From Acholoe squamosa (Eukaryota > Annelida > Polychaeta > Phyllodocida > Polynoidae): 64,000 nucleotides of DNA. The DNA lies in contig OX439046.1 in the NCBI GenBank assembly GCA_949317995.1, positions 60,181,774 through 60,245,773 of the forward strand. Direction: 5' to 3'. The notes below the pieces were generated by a model. That model did no database searches. It was not told where the DNA came from and was given only the letters and a program-made list of their open reading frames with translations. A program made the position numbers and the translations under genes. Positions 27,901 through 41,000 of the stretch are shown here, piece after piece (the stretch's first letter is position 1; every line of letters starts with the position of its first letter).

Positions 27901-30900
27901 TCAAGTGATAAATGACAAAGCTAATTAGAATACTGGTAGTGACACAATACCAAGCTAAGGTATTCTAATAACCCCTGTTTCAACCCCTAACCTTGATCCC
28001 TGTTACTTTCACCTGATATGACGTGCCTTGTCCAACCATTGCCGTGTGGATTTGTCGAAGAAGGCGTTGATTGGGTTTCTTCTTTTCACCTGCCCAATTA
28101 ATCGACAAGGGAGTCGATGATTGGGTTATGTTTCTCACCTACCCAGTGATTTCCCATTCTGTGACCGATAAAAACCAAATTTTCACTATCGGCCACTGAC
28201 ACATTTTCACAAACTATAGAACACATGTATACCGTTAAGTTTATCGCCTCTGTTAAAGGTAGAGTAGAAAATTAGCTAAGACGAATAAAGCAAACTAGAA
28301 TTGCTGATAGACTGCTGGGCTTCTATTTAAAGGGAAGAACAATTGAATACCTCTTAGAACCTGGTCACATACTAATGTTGCTAAGTTTGGTTGTATTGAC
28401 CCTATGAAAATGACTTGATTGACCTTGGAACCTTTGTTTCACTGTACATAACAAAATATATATGCAAGTTCTGCTTGCTTTGATTTTGATTTGTTAAGAA
28501 GAAAATACTTACTTTCAAATTTTGGTTTTTATTTGGAATGAATGAAATTGTTTGATTTCGAAAAGTGATTCACCAGGTGATTCACTGGAGAGTTCACCAT
28601 CTCCGTCAGACAGCAACAGATTAATGACGATAGGGTATTGATATTGGCCATAGCACTGAATTTTCTCTCCCTATGTACTGTATTTTTTGAAGTTAGAATA
28701 GGTAGACTGGGAAGTGGTGGTTATAATAGACATAAAGCATGTATTCAGAAACTAATCCAGAATTTTTCAGCGCGCAACTCAAATATATCAACGAGGGACT
28801 TATCGCATGGGATCTATGCTAATGTAGACAATAGAAACAGAATTGAAGAGATTCTTTTGGTAAAAATCAAGAATTATATTTGAGTATAGCTGAATCCTAC
28901 CCCTAGGGAACTTAACTGTCTCTAACCATATTTATTCGAATGATAAACAGGGTATAGTCTGAAGAGGTTGTCCACGCTTTGATATTTCACCAGGAAAATT
29001 CTAGACAGTATGCCACCTCCACCAAAGTAGATGCTGAAATGTTTTAGACATTTCTCACTTTAAATCTCACACATGGAAACGAAATAAGAACAGAATCACC
29101 TTTCCTCTTCGACAAAAGTCGGACATAGATGTTAAGAACAGAATCACCTTTCCTCTTCGACATAGATGTTTATAGTGGACAGGTCGTTTCACAAATGACA
29201 TTGCACACAATTTGCTAATGAAAACCATCTGATGTTAGAGGAGATATCCAATGTAAAAAGGAAAAAAAAAACAAAAAAAAACTTCTGAAGCTTTTGTCAA
29301 CGATGGTATAAATATCATAATAATCTTTGGCCAACTAAAGAGTTAAAGGGGGAAGGGGTGAAATTTGGCCTTGATGTCTAGACGTCTTTATTGTTTTCAA
29401 TGACATATATATTGACACACAATACCCTTATTGACACACAATACCCATGCAAGTTCCAGGGCAAGAGACCTTTCAGAAAAATTGTACCACATAGCTGTAT
29501 GTTAGAAGAAAAGAATCCACGCATTCTTTACAAATGTATATACAATTAACATAAAGAAAAATGGCTAAAATTGTTTTGATTCTCTCTGTGAACAGCAACA
29601 AGAGGCGCCTGTAGTCGATGACCTTGGGAAGGAGTGTGTAGTTGCGCTGTACGACTATCAAGAAAAATCACCACGAGAAGTTTCCATGAAGAAGGGAGAT
29701 GTGCTTGCCCTACTCAATAGCTCCAACAAGGTGCGTTTTCCATTAAGTATATGAAATTGTGAAATGTAGTTCTCGCCATGAATATGACCTTAGCTGTCGA
29801 AATGGCGTTAAACATCTATTACTCACTCACTCACTCCATTAAGTATAACCATTGATTAACTGAACTTCAAATGCCTGAGGCTTATGTATAGCCTGGGATC
29901 CCAATGAGGAGCTGACCTGACTTCAATGAGTGTTAGGAAGCCTTAAGTCTGTATAAAAGGCCCAAAATAAATATATGATAAGTAATGGCCTTGGTTAGAC
30001 ACAGGGGGTAACAGGTCTTTTTTATAAAATTAAAAGTGCAGGTGTGTGTGATTAAAGAAGCAACAATTCTGAGTGTTAATGCATGAGTATCAAACCACAA
30101 CTGTCTTGTTTGTCATCCTGCAGGATTGGTGGAAGGTAGAGGTAAATGACCGTCAGGGCTTCGTTCCTGCGGCTTACGTCAAGAAGATCGATTCAAGTCT
30201 GACCGCCTCACAGAGCAATCTGGCTGACGAGTTCACCATCTCCGTCAGACAGCAACAGATTGAAACTCAGTAAGTGTACTTAGCAAACCCTCTGGTATTT
30301 GAGTTTTTAAACAATGGATCCAGTTGCTCTCAATGCACAACTAGCATATTTCTTGATAGTTGATCTGATGTTCTCAGCAGTTGGGATATTCTGCCCTAAG
30401 TTCATGCATTAGTCTTTGATAAAAGATATAGTAAAATACTAACCCATGTTTTCTCCAAAACCCTTTGTCCAGGTATGAGAACCTACTTGAGGTGGGGCGT
30501 CAGAGGGAGGAGAAGCTCGAGGAGTCATGCAAGGCATACCAGCTTGTGCGTGAGGCCGGGGAGCTAGCCCAGTGGATAAATGATAAGGTAGGTGGTAATA
30601 TATAAGACAAAACCATGGGAGGTGGGAAGCTGGAGATTTAATCATTGCATACATTCACAGTCATAAATGATAGCTAAGTTTTAGTGTAGAACAAATCTTT
30701 GTTTCATTGAATTTCTGATTGTTGATCTTTTGTTGCAGGAAACTGTCGCCCTTTCTGACGAAATCGGGGACGACCTTGAACAAGTGGAGGTCATTCAGCG
30801 CAAGTTCGACGACTTCCAAAAGGATCTAAAAGCAAACGAGGCTCGTCTCGTAGAACTTAACACGATTGCAGAGCGCCTTACTGCCATGGGCCAGACCGAG

Positions 30901-33900
30901 GCAGCTGAAAAGATCAAGATTCAGATTGAAGTGAGTTTGCTTTGAATATATTTAATTTTTATAAGAATTATGAAAATGCTGTATGGTGAGATGTTTGAAA
31001 ATTGGTTAAGCTAGAAATGAATATTTGATATTTATTAGACTAATACAGGGTCCAATGGGTCTTGCCTCATAACCTTGCTATATCAAAAATGAATTGATAA
31101 GTTCCAGGGTGTCTATTCACAATGTCCCGACATGTTTTACTAACATTATTAACCATTTGGTTTTCAGGATCTGAATTCTCGCTGGGCAGCCTTACAGCAG
31201 GTTACTTCTGAACGTGCCCAGACCCTTGGCTCTGCTCACGAGGTGCAGCGCTACCACCGTGATGCTGATGAGACCAAGGACTGGATCGAGGAGAAGGATA
31301 CGGCACTCAACACCACCGACTACGGCACAGATCTCGCGACTGTTCAGCGTCTGCAACGCAAACACGAAGGTCTTGAGCGCGATCTTGCTGCTCTCGGGGA
31401 AAAGGTAAGCTCACTTTTCTTTCTATGTCTAGGCTTCCATAAGTAATGAATATCAACACAACAGTCATTTTCACCCCTAATACTCCCATTATGATCCATG
31501 GTGTAACAGTTGTGAGATAACATTGATTGTGGCTCTTTGTAGGTGCGTGAGCTAGATGAGATTGCCAACCGGTTAATGCAGACACATCCCGACCAAGCCC
31601 AGAGTATCTATGATCACCAGAAGGATATTAATGAAGCTTGGAATGCTCTGACCGCTAAGGCTGACCAGCGTAAGGCCAAGCTGCTTGACAGCTATGACTT
31701 CCAGAGGTTCCTCAGTGACCAAAGGTAAGAGGGCTGGTTTGACTTCTTGGGGGTTTCCTATACTGGGTGTGTTGTATTTTTTACTTTGAGATTTTGAAAA
31801 TACTAAAAGTGACTAAAAGCCCTTTGACACGACTTACATGCGGATGGTCACAGGAAAATAATTCTATCCTTCTTTGTCGCTTTCTGCAGAGACCTTACCT
31901 CCTGGATAAACAGCATGATGGCTCTGGTGTCGTCCGACGAGCTAGCCAAGGACGTCACCGGCGCAGAAGCACTCCTGGAAAGACACCAGGTGAGTCGTCC
32001 TGCTGTAATGCTAACCTTCTACAGACTTTCTACACTCTCTGGTTGTTTAACCTTTATGGGCCTCATACTGCTTCACAGTGCCTTGCCCATTGGTCCCTAT
32101 GATGCAAGAATGCAGCCCTGGAGAGTATTCAACAATGCTCTCTATCAACCATGCATCATGCCGACCCCTTTTGGGAGAGAATCAAACCTGCAGGGTCATC
32201 CATGAATGCAGCCATTGTGAAAAAGACTCCTCAGGACCCCATGGGTCATTTGGTGACAAATGTGCTAAATGCCTTGATGCAGTATGAGGCACTTAAAGTT
32301 TTTTTTAAAGAATCCAACTTTAATACACTGGAATGTTTTACACTATTTCACTCTAAATACATTTTCACTTTACACTTAATACTACTGCATTTCTTACAAA
32401 CCGATGGAATACTTACTCCACACATGTAACACTCTTGAATAATGTCTAATCCACATGTCCTGTCACAAAACATTGTCTACATATAAAGCACATTGGACTT
32501 ATAAATCACACATTCTATAACACTTGTGTTTATACTGTGCTATCAACTCTAAGTGGAGGGACTACGAGAACTACTAGTATTAAAAAAAAAGACTAGATAC
32601 TTGAAGTAAGGAGACATGGAAATGTCCCTTATGTATTACTATTAAAGCAGGGTCTTCTATAAATCAAATTTCTTTTCCAAAGATACAAGTCATACCTTTG
32701 GTCCTTTACAAATGCTTGTCTTGTAAAGTCCCCTAATGCATACATATTATAATACACTGCTCTTATACGTTATGGCACAGAAATACACAGTATCCTACAT
32801 TCTCACATCTGTTTATACATGACTGTACACTGAACTACTATGGGGAGGGTGTTTGTTTCAGTTTTTCGTAGACCACTTGTTCAAGCTTTATTCATGTTAT
32901 TCAATGTTTTTTTTTGCTTCTGTTCGTGCTTCGGCCTCTCTTGAGCGCTAATGTCCCCATTTTATGAAATGCAGGGTCTAAAGCAGTCTGAGCCTCTGGT
33001 TTTGAGGCCTTATGGGACCTTTAGTCTAAGGGACCTTAAGACCTAAGCTCATTGGCTTTAGAGATGGCTTTAGACTTAAAGGCCCTTGATCATGGGGCCT
33101 TAGGTCTCAGAGCCCCGGCTTGTGGGGCCTTATATGTAAGACCCCCCAATCATTGGACCTGAGACCTAAGGGTCCATACTTAAATCCGCGAGGCCTCACA
33201 TGGACTATATCATATCACTCCCTGTAAAACACCCGATAGCATTGCGCGAAACCAGCCAACTACTGCTTGCGCTTTGTTTAAGTGCTTCTGCACCCCGTCC
33301 CAGTTCACCTTCACCATGCACTGCCACTGTAATTGTCCAACAAAAACCCGCTGTCATTATTGTCTCTGCGAGGATGGACAGGACAAAAAGTGTACTTAGT
33401 AAAAAAAAAAAAAAAATGAAAGGAATTGTCACAAAGCTGTTGACAATCATTTGGCTAAAATATATTATTCCCTCAATTACTGGTTAGAAAATTGCTTCAA
33501 TAGCAAATATTAGCCCTTCTGTTTTCTCTAGAAAACTTTATTCATGTTCGATATATAGAAATATGATAATGAAATTAGATAGGTGCCACAAAACAGCTAG
33601 ATATTAGAAAATAATTCATATTGACTCATTGAGCATTGCCCTGCACTCTAGAAATGAGAAACCATAACCCTACTAGCTACACACAATGCACACATAGTCC
33701 TAGTCTACACCATACACCCACATCACCTGACACAAGGTTATTTGATCTAACACAGGGTCATCCTTTCTAGCAGTACTCATTATCACAAAGGTACAAATAA
33801 GAGAGAATAATTGGTGTTAGATTAGACGGATTATCTCTTCATTACGTGTAAAATCAGCCCTCGTGTTCAAAGCCATTTAGAGTGGCTGGCGTCTTTGTCT

Positions 33901-36900
33901 AAATATCTTTTTGTGCAGTCCATTTATTTTGATTTACTTTGTTTTATGTTGTACGCAATTGCTGCAATATGGTTTTGTGTCGATTTTTCATTAATTTTGT
34001 GTATTTTGATTTCTATTACTATTTTTGCGGGGATTGGTTAAAAAAAAAATAAAAAAAATTGGGGTTATCCTCACATCCACATAATCAAACATGAACTTTG
34101 TTTTACCTCAGATGAGCCTGGATATGTTTCAAGTATGCTGACTAGTTAAACTAGTTTAGTTCAGAAAAATAGACAACAATATTTTAAACATAATTTCAGT
34201 TTTGTTTTGTTAACTTATGCCAGTACATTGATTCACCTTCAAACAAATATTATTTTTACTGAACAATACATATCAGTTTGATTATATCAAACACAGAACA
34301 CAAATTCATTTATCATGTATATGCACATTTTGTTATACAGTTATCTCTTTATTCATAACAATTATGACAATTCTTATATCAAAATCAATACATCTAGTGT
34401 TAAAAGACAGACTGTTCATAGCCTTTGCAAGCGGAGTCGGAAATAGAAACGACAAGAAAATGTCCCACGCTGGTCGATGTGTGTAGTGCTTAGTTGAACT
34501 ATCCGTTGTTATATCGTGAGGCTTGAGTTGGTCCGCCATTCCTCTTGCAGCAATACCATACGGATATGGAGAAATATTATGGCGTCCCGCCTGTAGGTAG
34601 CACTCCGGTGAACTATGTGCCACCGGCATTGCCGCATGCGTGTGTGAATTACTCCCATTTAGCCCTGCCTTTGTAATGCAGTTATCGACCAAATGCATGG
34701 CGCCTACCCCTATCATAACAATGCACAAGTATTGTTTGGTGGCAGAGTTTAATGAGGCAATATTCCCAAACCGCTGCAGAGAGAAACTTGTTGAACCCTT
34801 CCAACACTATGACTTAAAAACATAAGAAAAAGGACCATTATCAACATGGAAGTACCAGCACTATAACTTGAAAACATAAAAAAGGATCACTATTAAAATG
34901 GAAGATGGAAAGAAAAAAACTGAAGTTTATGATGCCAAAAGTCTTGAAATTTTTTTTGGAGCATAAGCCTCAGATGAAATGGGGCATCACAGTAGAACCA
35001 GCTATGCCTGCAAGAAAAGGAATAGCTTATCATAGATATAGATTTGATATTAACGATAAAAACGCGGGGGAAAGGCTTTGGGAAAAGTCATGAAAGGAAG
35101 ATGAAAAAAAATGATATTACATGTTATGTATCCTCAGAAAAAAAGCGGATAATTTTGTTGCTCAGAAAACTTGGAAGAACGCTAACAGAATTTGTGTAGC
35201 GAGTTAGTAATAGTTAGATTGAGTGCCCCCAATGACTGCGCTCCCTATTAAACCACTGACTAATATTACAAATTATACTGAAGGCGCTACAGAAGTTAAA
35301 TATATACTCCGCATCGTACATTATACAAGATACATAGTCAACACATGCTATCTAACCATGGCCATTATAGATTTAGATACTAAACCTGTCTATAGAACGC
35401 TTCGCAATGAGATACGCTGTGCCTTCTGAGGAATTCTGCCCATTGTTATTTGGTTGAAATTGTGTCGACTGTCATAGTATGAAACTTGAAATATAGGACA
35501 GAATTAAAATTTGATCTCAAACCTAACACAAATAGGTTTATTTGTCGGTTTTCTGTTTTCTTTGTTGAACAGCCGATGCCATGTGTGCTCTCAGAATAGA
35601 TAAGCGAGTTGTCTGTTATTACTAACTCGATTCTATATTATCACTGTATTGTAATTTTTTATATTTTCAATTGATATACAGCTAAGAAATCCAATAATCG
35701 TGTGCCTTTTTTCAAACACAATCTAATTACAGTCTAGAGAATAGATCATCCTGATTCAGAGCTGAGATCTCAGTGTTTCTAGTGACTTCTACATTGATTT
35801 TCTTTTCAAACCTTCGATTTCCCCACCAATTCTCTACTGCTCTCTTTACTTGAATGACGTACTCATTCTGAGTCCCACTCAGATTGAAAGATAATAACCA
35901 TTAACCTCAAGAAATCCATTTTTTGTCATATGTATTTCAAAGGTCAAGAATGTGGCATCAATTTATGCCTTCATTGCATCTGCCATTTTTCCATAATAAC
36001 CTTTGATGTGTTGTTGTAATTCAGGAGCACCGCATGGAGATTGATGCCAGAGCCGGAACCTTCCAAGGTTTTGAGACATTTGGGCATCAGCTCCTTCAGA
36101 ACAACCACTACGCCAGTGACGAAGTCCGCGATAAGCTGAAGGAGCTTGCGGATGCACGCGAACAACTTGAGGAGTAAGGAGAAATTATAAGAACTTATAC
36201 AAAGAACAATATCTAGAACAGAAATCGAGACATGACTGTATGTCAATTTTGAAATCAGTGGAACCTGTAAAACAAACAAACAAAAAAAACAAACAAACAA
36301 AAACAACCCAAAATAAACAAAAACAAACGAATACTGTATCATTAAAGGGCTGCTGAGGAATGGTATTCAAATAGATTTGAAGTACTAGAAATATACTAGT
36401 ACCTTGAATAATCATCTTTTTTTTTTTTACAAGCACAAGGATGTTTTGTTTTTACTATATGATACTCTGAATTAAGGATTGGATTTTACCAACTTTATTG
36501 AACTAATGGCATTCTCCATGAACAAGAAACAGTCTGGAGCAGTTTACAATTACATAGCGCGTGGAACTCTAGTTCGACTTCTTTTGTCCTGACCATGTCC
36601 TAATGATGTCCTCTCTTACTATTGTAGCGCCTGGATTGCTCGCCGTGCCAAACTGGACCAGTGCCTGGAGTTGCAGCTCTTTGTGCGCGACTGCGAGCAG
36701 GCTGAAACATGGATGGCCGCTAGGGAAATGAGCCTGTCAGATGATGTTGACGGCTCAGGGGAGACTGTAGAGAATCTCATGAAGAAGCATGAAGATTTCG
36801 ATCGTGCTATTAATTCTCAGGTGGGTTATGATTGTTGAAGATTATTTAGGTGAATGAGTAGGATTAATTCATACATAATTTGGAAAGCTTTGTCAGTTTC

Positions 36901-37891
36901 ATTTATCATAAAAATGAAATTTATATTTTACTCAGGCTATTCTCTTTGCTTGTATTACAGGAAGAGAAAATTGCAGCATTGCAGTCATTTGCTGACCAAC
37001 TTGTCGACTCAGACCACTATGACAAGTCCGGAATTACCGATCGCTGCACACAAGTTCTTGGAAGGTAAATCATAACTATGATTGTCTGCTTCAACTTTAT
37101 CCACGATTTAACCCTTGAGGGCAGGATAATGATTCTCAACTGTTTAGTCTTAGAAGTACCATATAACTACCGATAAAGGTCCACCTACTAGTCTCCTATG
37201 GTGCGCCTGTCCAATTTTCCTACTGTAAAACCCTGCAGTGATTGTGTAGCTTGGACCCCCGGATCCCTATGCTAGTGTAGGAGTTAGCGGGTAGTCTGAC
37301 ATATCAAAAAGGTCTTGATGTCCACATTGTGGATGCAGTGTGGACTAAATCCCAGAATATATAACTGTACCTAATCCATTAGTGGCTCGTTTAAGTGCGG
37401 GGTTTCAAATAAGTACCAGGGATGGCAGGGGGTATTGAAATTAATCTCAAGCACTGAAATCAGTATTCAGATAAGCTCAGGTCTCAAGAGCTGGGAGTAC
37501 AGGAGTATTGAAATCTATAGGCGCACGGGCTCTTAAGAGGCCACTGCAGTATTCACAGAACAGCGGTGGCATATATACAAGGTTTTACGGTAGTTGGACA
37601 ACCACTGACAGTACATACAAATTTGCAGGTGGACAGATCTCAAGGAATCACTGTTAGACAACCGCTCTAAGCTGGGAGAGGCGCAGAATATGCAGCAGTT
37701 TTCACGTGACGTGGACGAGATGGAGATCTGGATCACGGAGAAGCTACAGATGGCGATGGACGAGAGCTACAAGGACCCCGCCAACATACAGGTAGGGCAA
37801 TTAATGAAATATTACAGGGCATATATGGCATATATATGGACATATATGGCATTATATATATTTGTGTGTGTATATATATATATTATATATA

Positions 37892-37951
<60 letters not shown>

Positions 37952-37990
37952 CACCCCTATGCACGTGCTATACCCACCCCTATGCACGTG

Positions 37991-38060
<70 letters not shown>

Positions 38061-41000
38061 GAATGATTCTCTGGGTATGGAGAAGGGTTGTTATAAAGTA
38101 AAAGGGAGTAAAGGAATTATAAATTCAGGACGGAGGTGGAGGAAACTCAATGAATTAGTTAAAAATTGAATATTGAAAAAAAAATACCACCCTTCAAAGG
38201 TCGGTGGAATCGGATGGTATTCAATCTTCAGATTTCTTTATCATGCAAAATAAATTTCAGTTACTTGGCAGGATTACCTCACTATGAAAGAAAATTTGGC
38301 AGTCATTTCTTAAGTTTATTCCATATTGGCAAATTTTATAATAATGTTATTACCAAGAAAAGTGTTTTTGCTACTGCATAACAGCACATGTACTTGATTG
38401 ATTAATGTTAGATGTTTTGGTGTTTTACATGTGAAAGTTATATGTACTTGAAATAGAAACAAAAAAAAAAGTGTTTTGTGATTAATCGTTACGTTTACGA
38501 TTAGTGTGCATAGATTTAGTTTAGGTAAATTGACTAACCCTAACTAGGTGTGTTACTAATCACTTGTAGCATCTTTGCTACAAAATGTTATAAATGGCCA
38601 TAGAGAATTGATAAAAAAAACGATGTATAGTCTCTTGGAAGACTAAAATATCCTCATTTAATGAGCAGGAATGATTTACGCCTTAATAATTTAAATTGAG
38701 CGGCCATTAGGGTCATCACCATTCTTGATTTTGCCTAATTTTGAAAGAAGTGTGTTAAATTTGAGTTTTTGCACTTTTTGTACCTTTTCTCAAATCGTAC
38801 AGGCCCAAAATATCACTGTAAGTAGCTCCCTGCTGCCCCCCTAGTGGGTATTTGGCGTATCATCAGGGTACGTTATCCGCGGGATAATGGCAGCGGGGGA
38901 GAGAATGGGTGATATGTTCTTGGTGCTGCATTGATGATAAATATTAATGATAAATCCTTAGCCTAGGCATCCTCAACAGCTACATCCCATTCCTCTTATT
39001 ATTAAATTATATTTGAAATCTTCATAATACATGTATATTTCTTGTATCGCTTCTTGCAGTCTGGTTATTCGAGTTGTGATGAAATATTGGCTTGTCAGGT
39101 TCTCGTCCCGTTTCGTTCGGAGTCAATGCCCTAAAAATGTTCTGCTGCTTCCTAACTCACCATCCCAACCTTGCATTTCAACAGGACGTGAAGGGATTAA
39201 AACTGCATTGAAATTTTGAAAAGGAAAAAAATATGACAATCTACCTCCACCCCTCCTATTCGCAGGTTCTAAATCCTCCCCTACTTGACTACCCACTTCA
39301 GACAGAAATTCCCCTTCCACTCCCCCCACCCCCACCCCAAGCCTGTCACTCCCCTAAAAATTGGTATTAGTGGTTGAAAAGTCTTAGTGCCCTTGTGCCG
39401 TTTCAGTCGGACGATGCTGTCAGTAGACAGTATGCGCCTACTCTTACCTCTTCTGAGGAGACCTCTGACGTGACCATGCGGTCCAAAACCACTCGTACCA
39501 CAGAGATTTCACGCATTTCTCGCCATAGTCTTTTGGTATGTTAGAAGACACAATGGGCATTGCACATGTTATTTTATTTGATTCAAACAATTCTTTGGAA
39601 GGGGGGAAGGTTTTTGAAAATGTAGAAAACGTCTTGATGAATATTTTAGAAACATTGAAGTAAGCTTAATATGATATTAGCCAATCGTGGATCTTTGTAT
39701 AGTGAAAGCTCGTTATGTCTTTTAGTGTGTACAAAATAGAAACCTTTCTGTCTTATACTTACATTACATAATCAGCCATTACATAAGTCTTGCCTGTTTT
39801 AATTACATTTTAACCTGTTATAACGAGGTTTTACTGTACTTGAATGATTTTGAATATCAGTAGACAAAGCAGTGTAGAAAAAAGCTACTTTGGAAAATTT
39901 TAACTGCAAGATTTCGTTTTGTCTTTGGATTTTATGTGCAGCGCCCGCTCTTGTTGTTTGTTTTTAGAAGTGTCTCTCCGTATTAACAGTTTAACGGGAT
40001 GGTTTGAATTTTAACCCTTCCCGTGAGTTTTGTCTTTATGTAGAAGACCAGATCACGGTGCTTTTTGCCATCTATATATTATATAACGATACTCCTGCCC
40101 CTTACCACTAAATTGTAGTTGCAAAGATGTGAATTTCAGCAATATTGATTTGAAGTGGATGTTTCCCCTCTTTAAGGTCTCAGTGCTTCAAACTTTTCAA
40201 TCCCTATCAAAACTTAAGAGAAAATAAACTCCAGAACTAAATGAATATTGACCATGTATGAAAACGACTACTGTAACATGAATGAAAAATACAAATAGGA
40301 AATAACCTGAACAAACTTGGAAGAAAAAAAGAATCACTGTTGATAAAGAATTCAGAAATATGAGTAAATGTATTCTTAATACTAAGGTAAGTGTCTCAAG
40401 GATTACCTAAAAGTACTCAGAAATTGTCTGTTTACCTTGTCGGTCTTCTTGTTTTATGTCTCCGTTAACGACTGTGTCCTAATCGGTCGTCTCTTGTTTG
40501 ACTGGTGTCCACAGATAATTGTAAATAATGAATCCTGTTTTGGTCTTATCCCGGTCATCACAAGTGGACCTTGATTGATGTGGCAACCATTGTTTCTACT
40601 TATTCGAGTTTATCGCTCATATGTAATGTGAAATACAAGATTATGTATGGCTCTTACAAAGAGATTGATTATAAAGATAGAACATACCGTAACAAGTGTG
40701 CACATTAGAAATGAATGCATAGCAGTGAAAAGGAATATTGAACTTGATTCCCCCCTTTGGAGGCTCAGTTAATTAAAAAAAAAAAAGAAAAGATCGATTA
40801 TTGTATGCATTGACATGTAGATATCGAGGTCTGGAATCTTAATTAATTTATGTAAGTGAAACTAGTTTGATCTGCCCAATTTATGTGTTTTGTATATATT
40901 ATTACTGCAAAAGTTACAACTTATCTAATAGTCCAAAGAGAGGAATCAAGTTCACAAATTAGCAACAACTTGAACAGCCAAATTGATATTCGAAGACTTG

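Larger units (their letters stand above)
26461..29595 (+). other. Intron 23
   Basis: 3.1 kb. It contains MITE copy 3 (26631), A-rich simple tracts (26832-26858, 27660-27700), an exact 33-bp exon-25 copy (28590) and a short tandem duplication (about 29089-29170, repeating AACAGAATCACCTTTCC). Confidence 0.75.

Noticed and set aside
37836..38101. Open frames rich in Tyr-Ile in several frames
   Set aside because: Translations of the (TA)n microsatellite.
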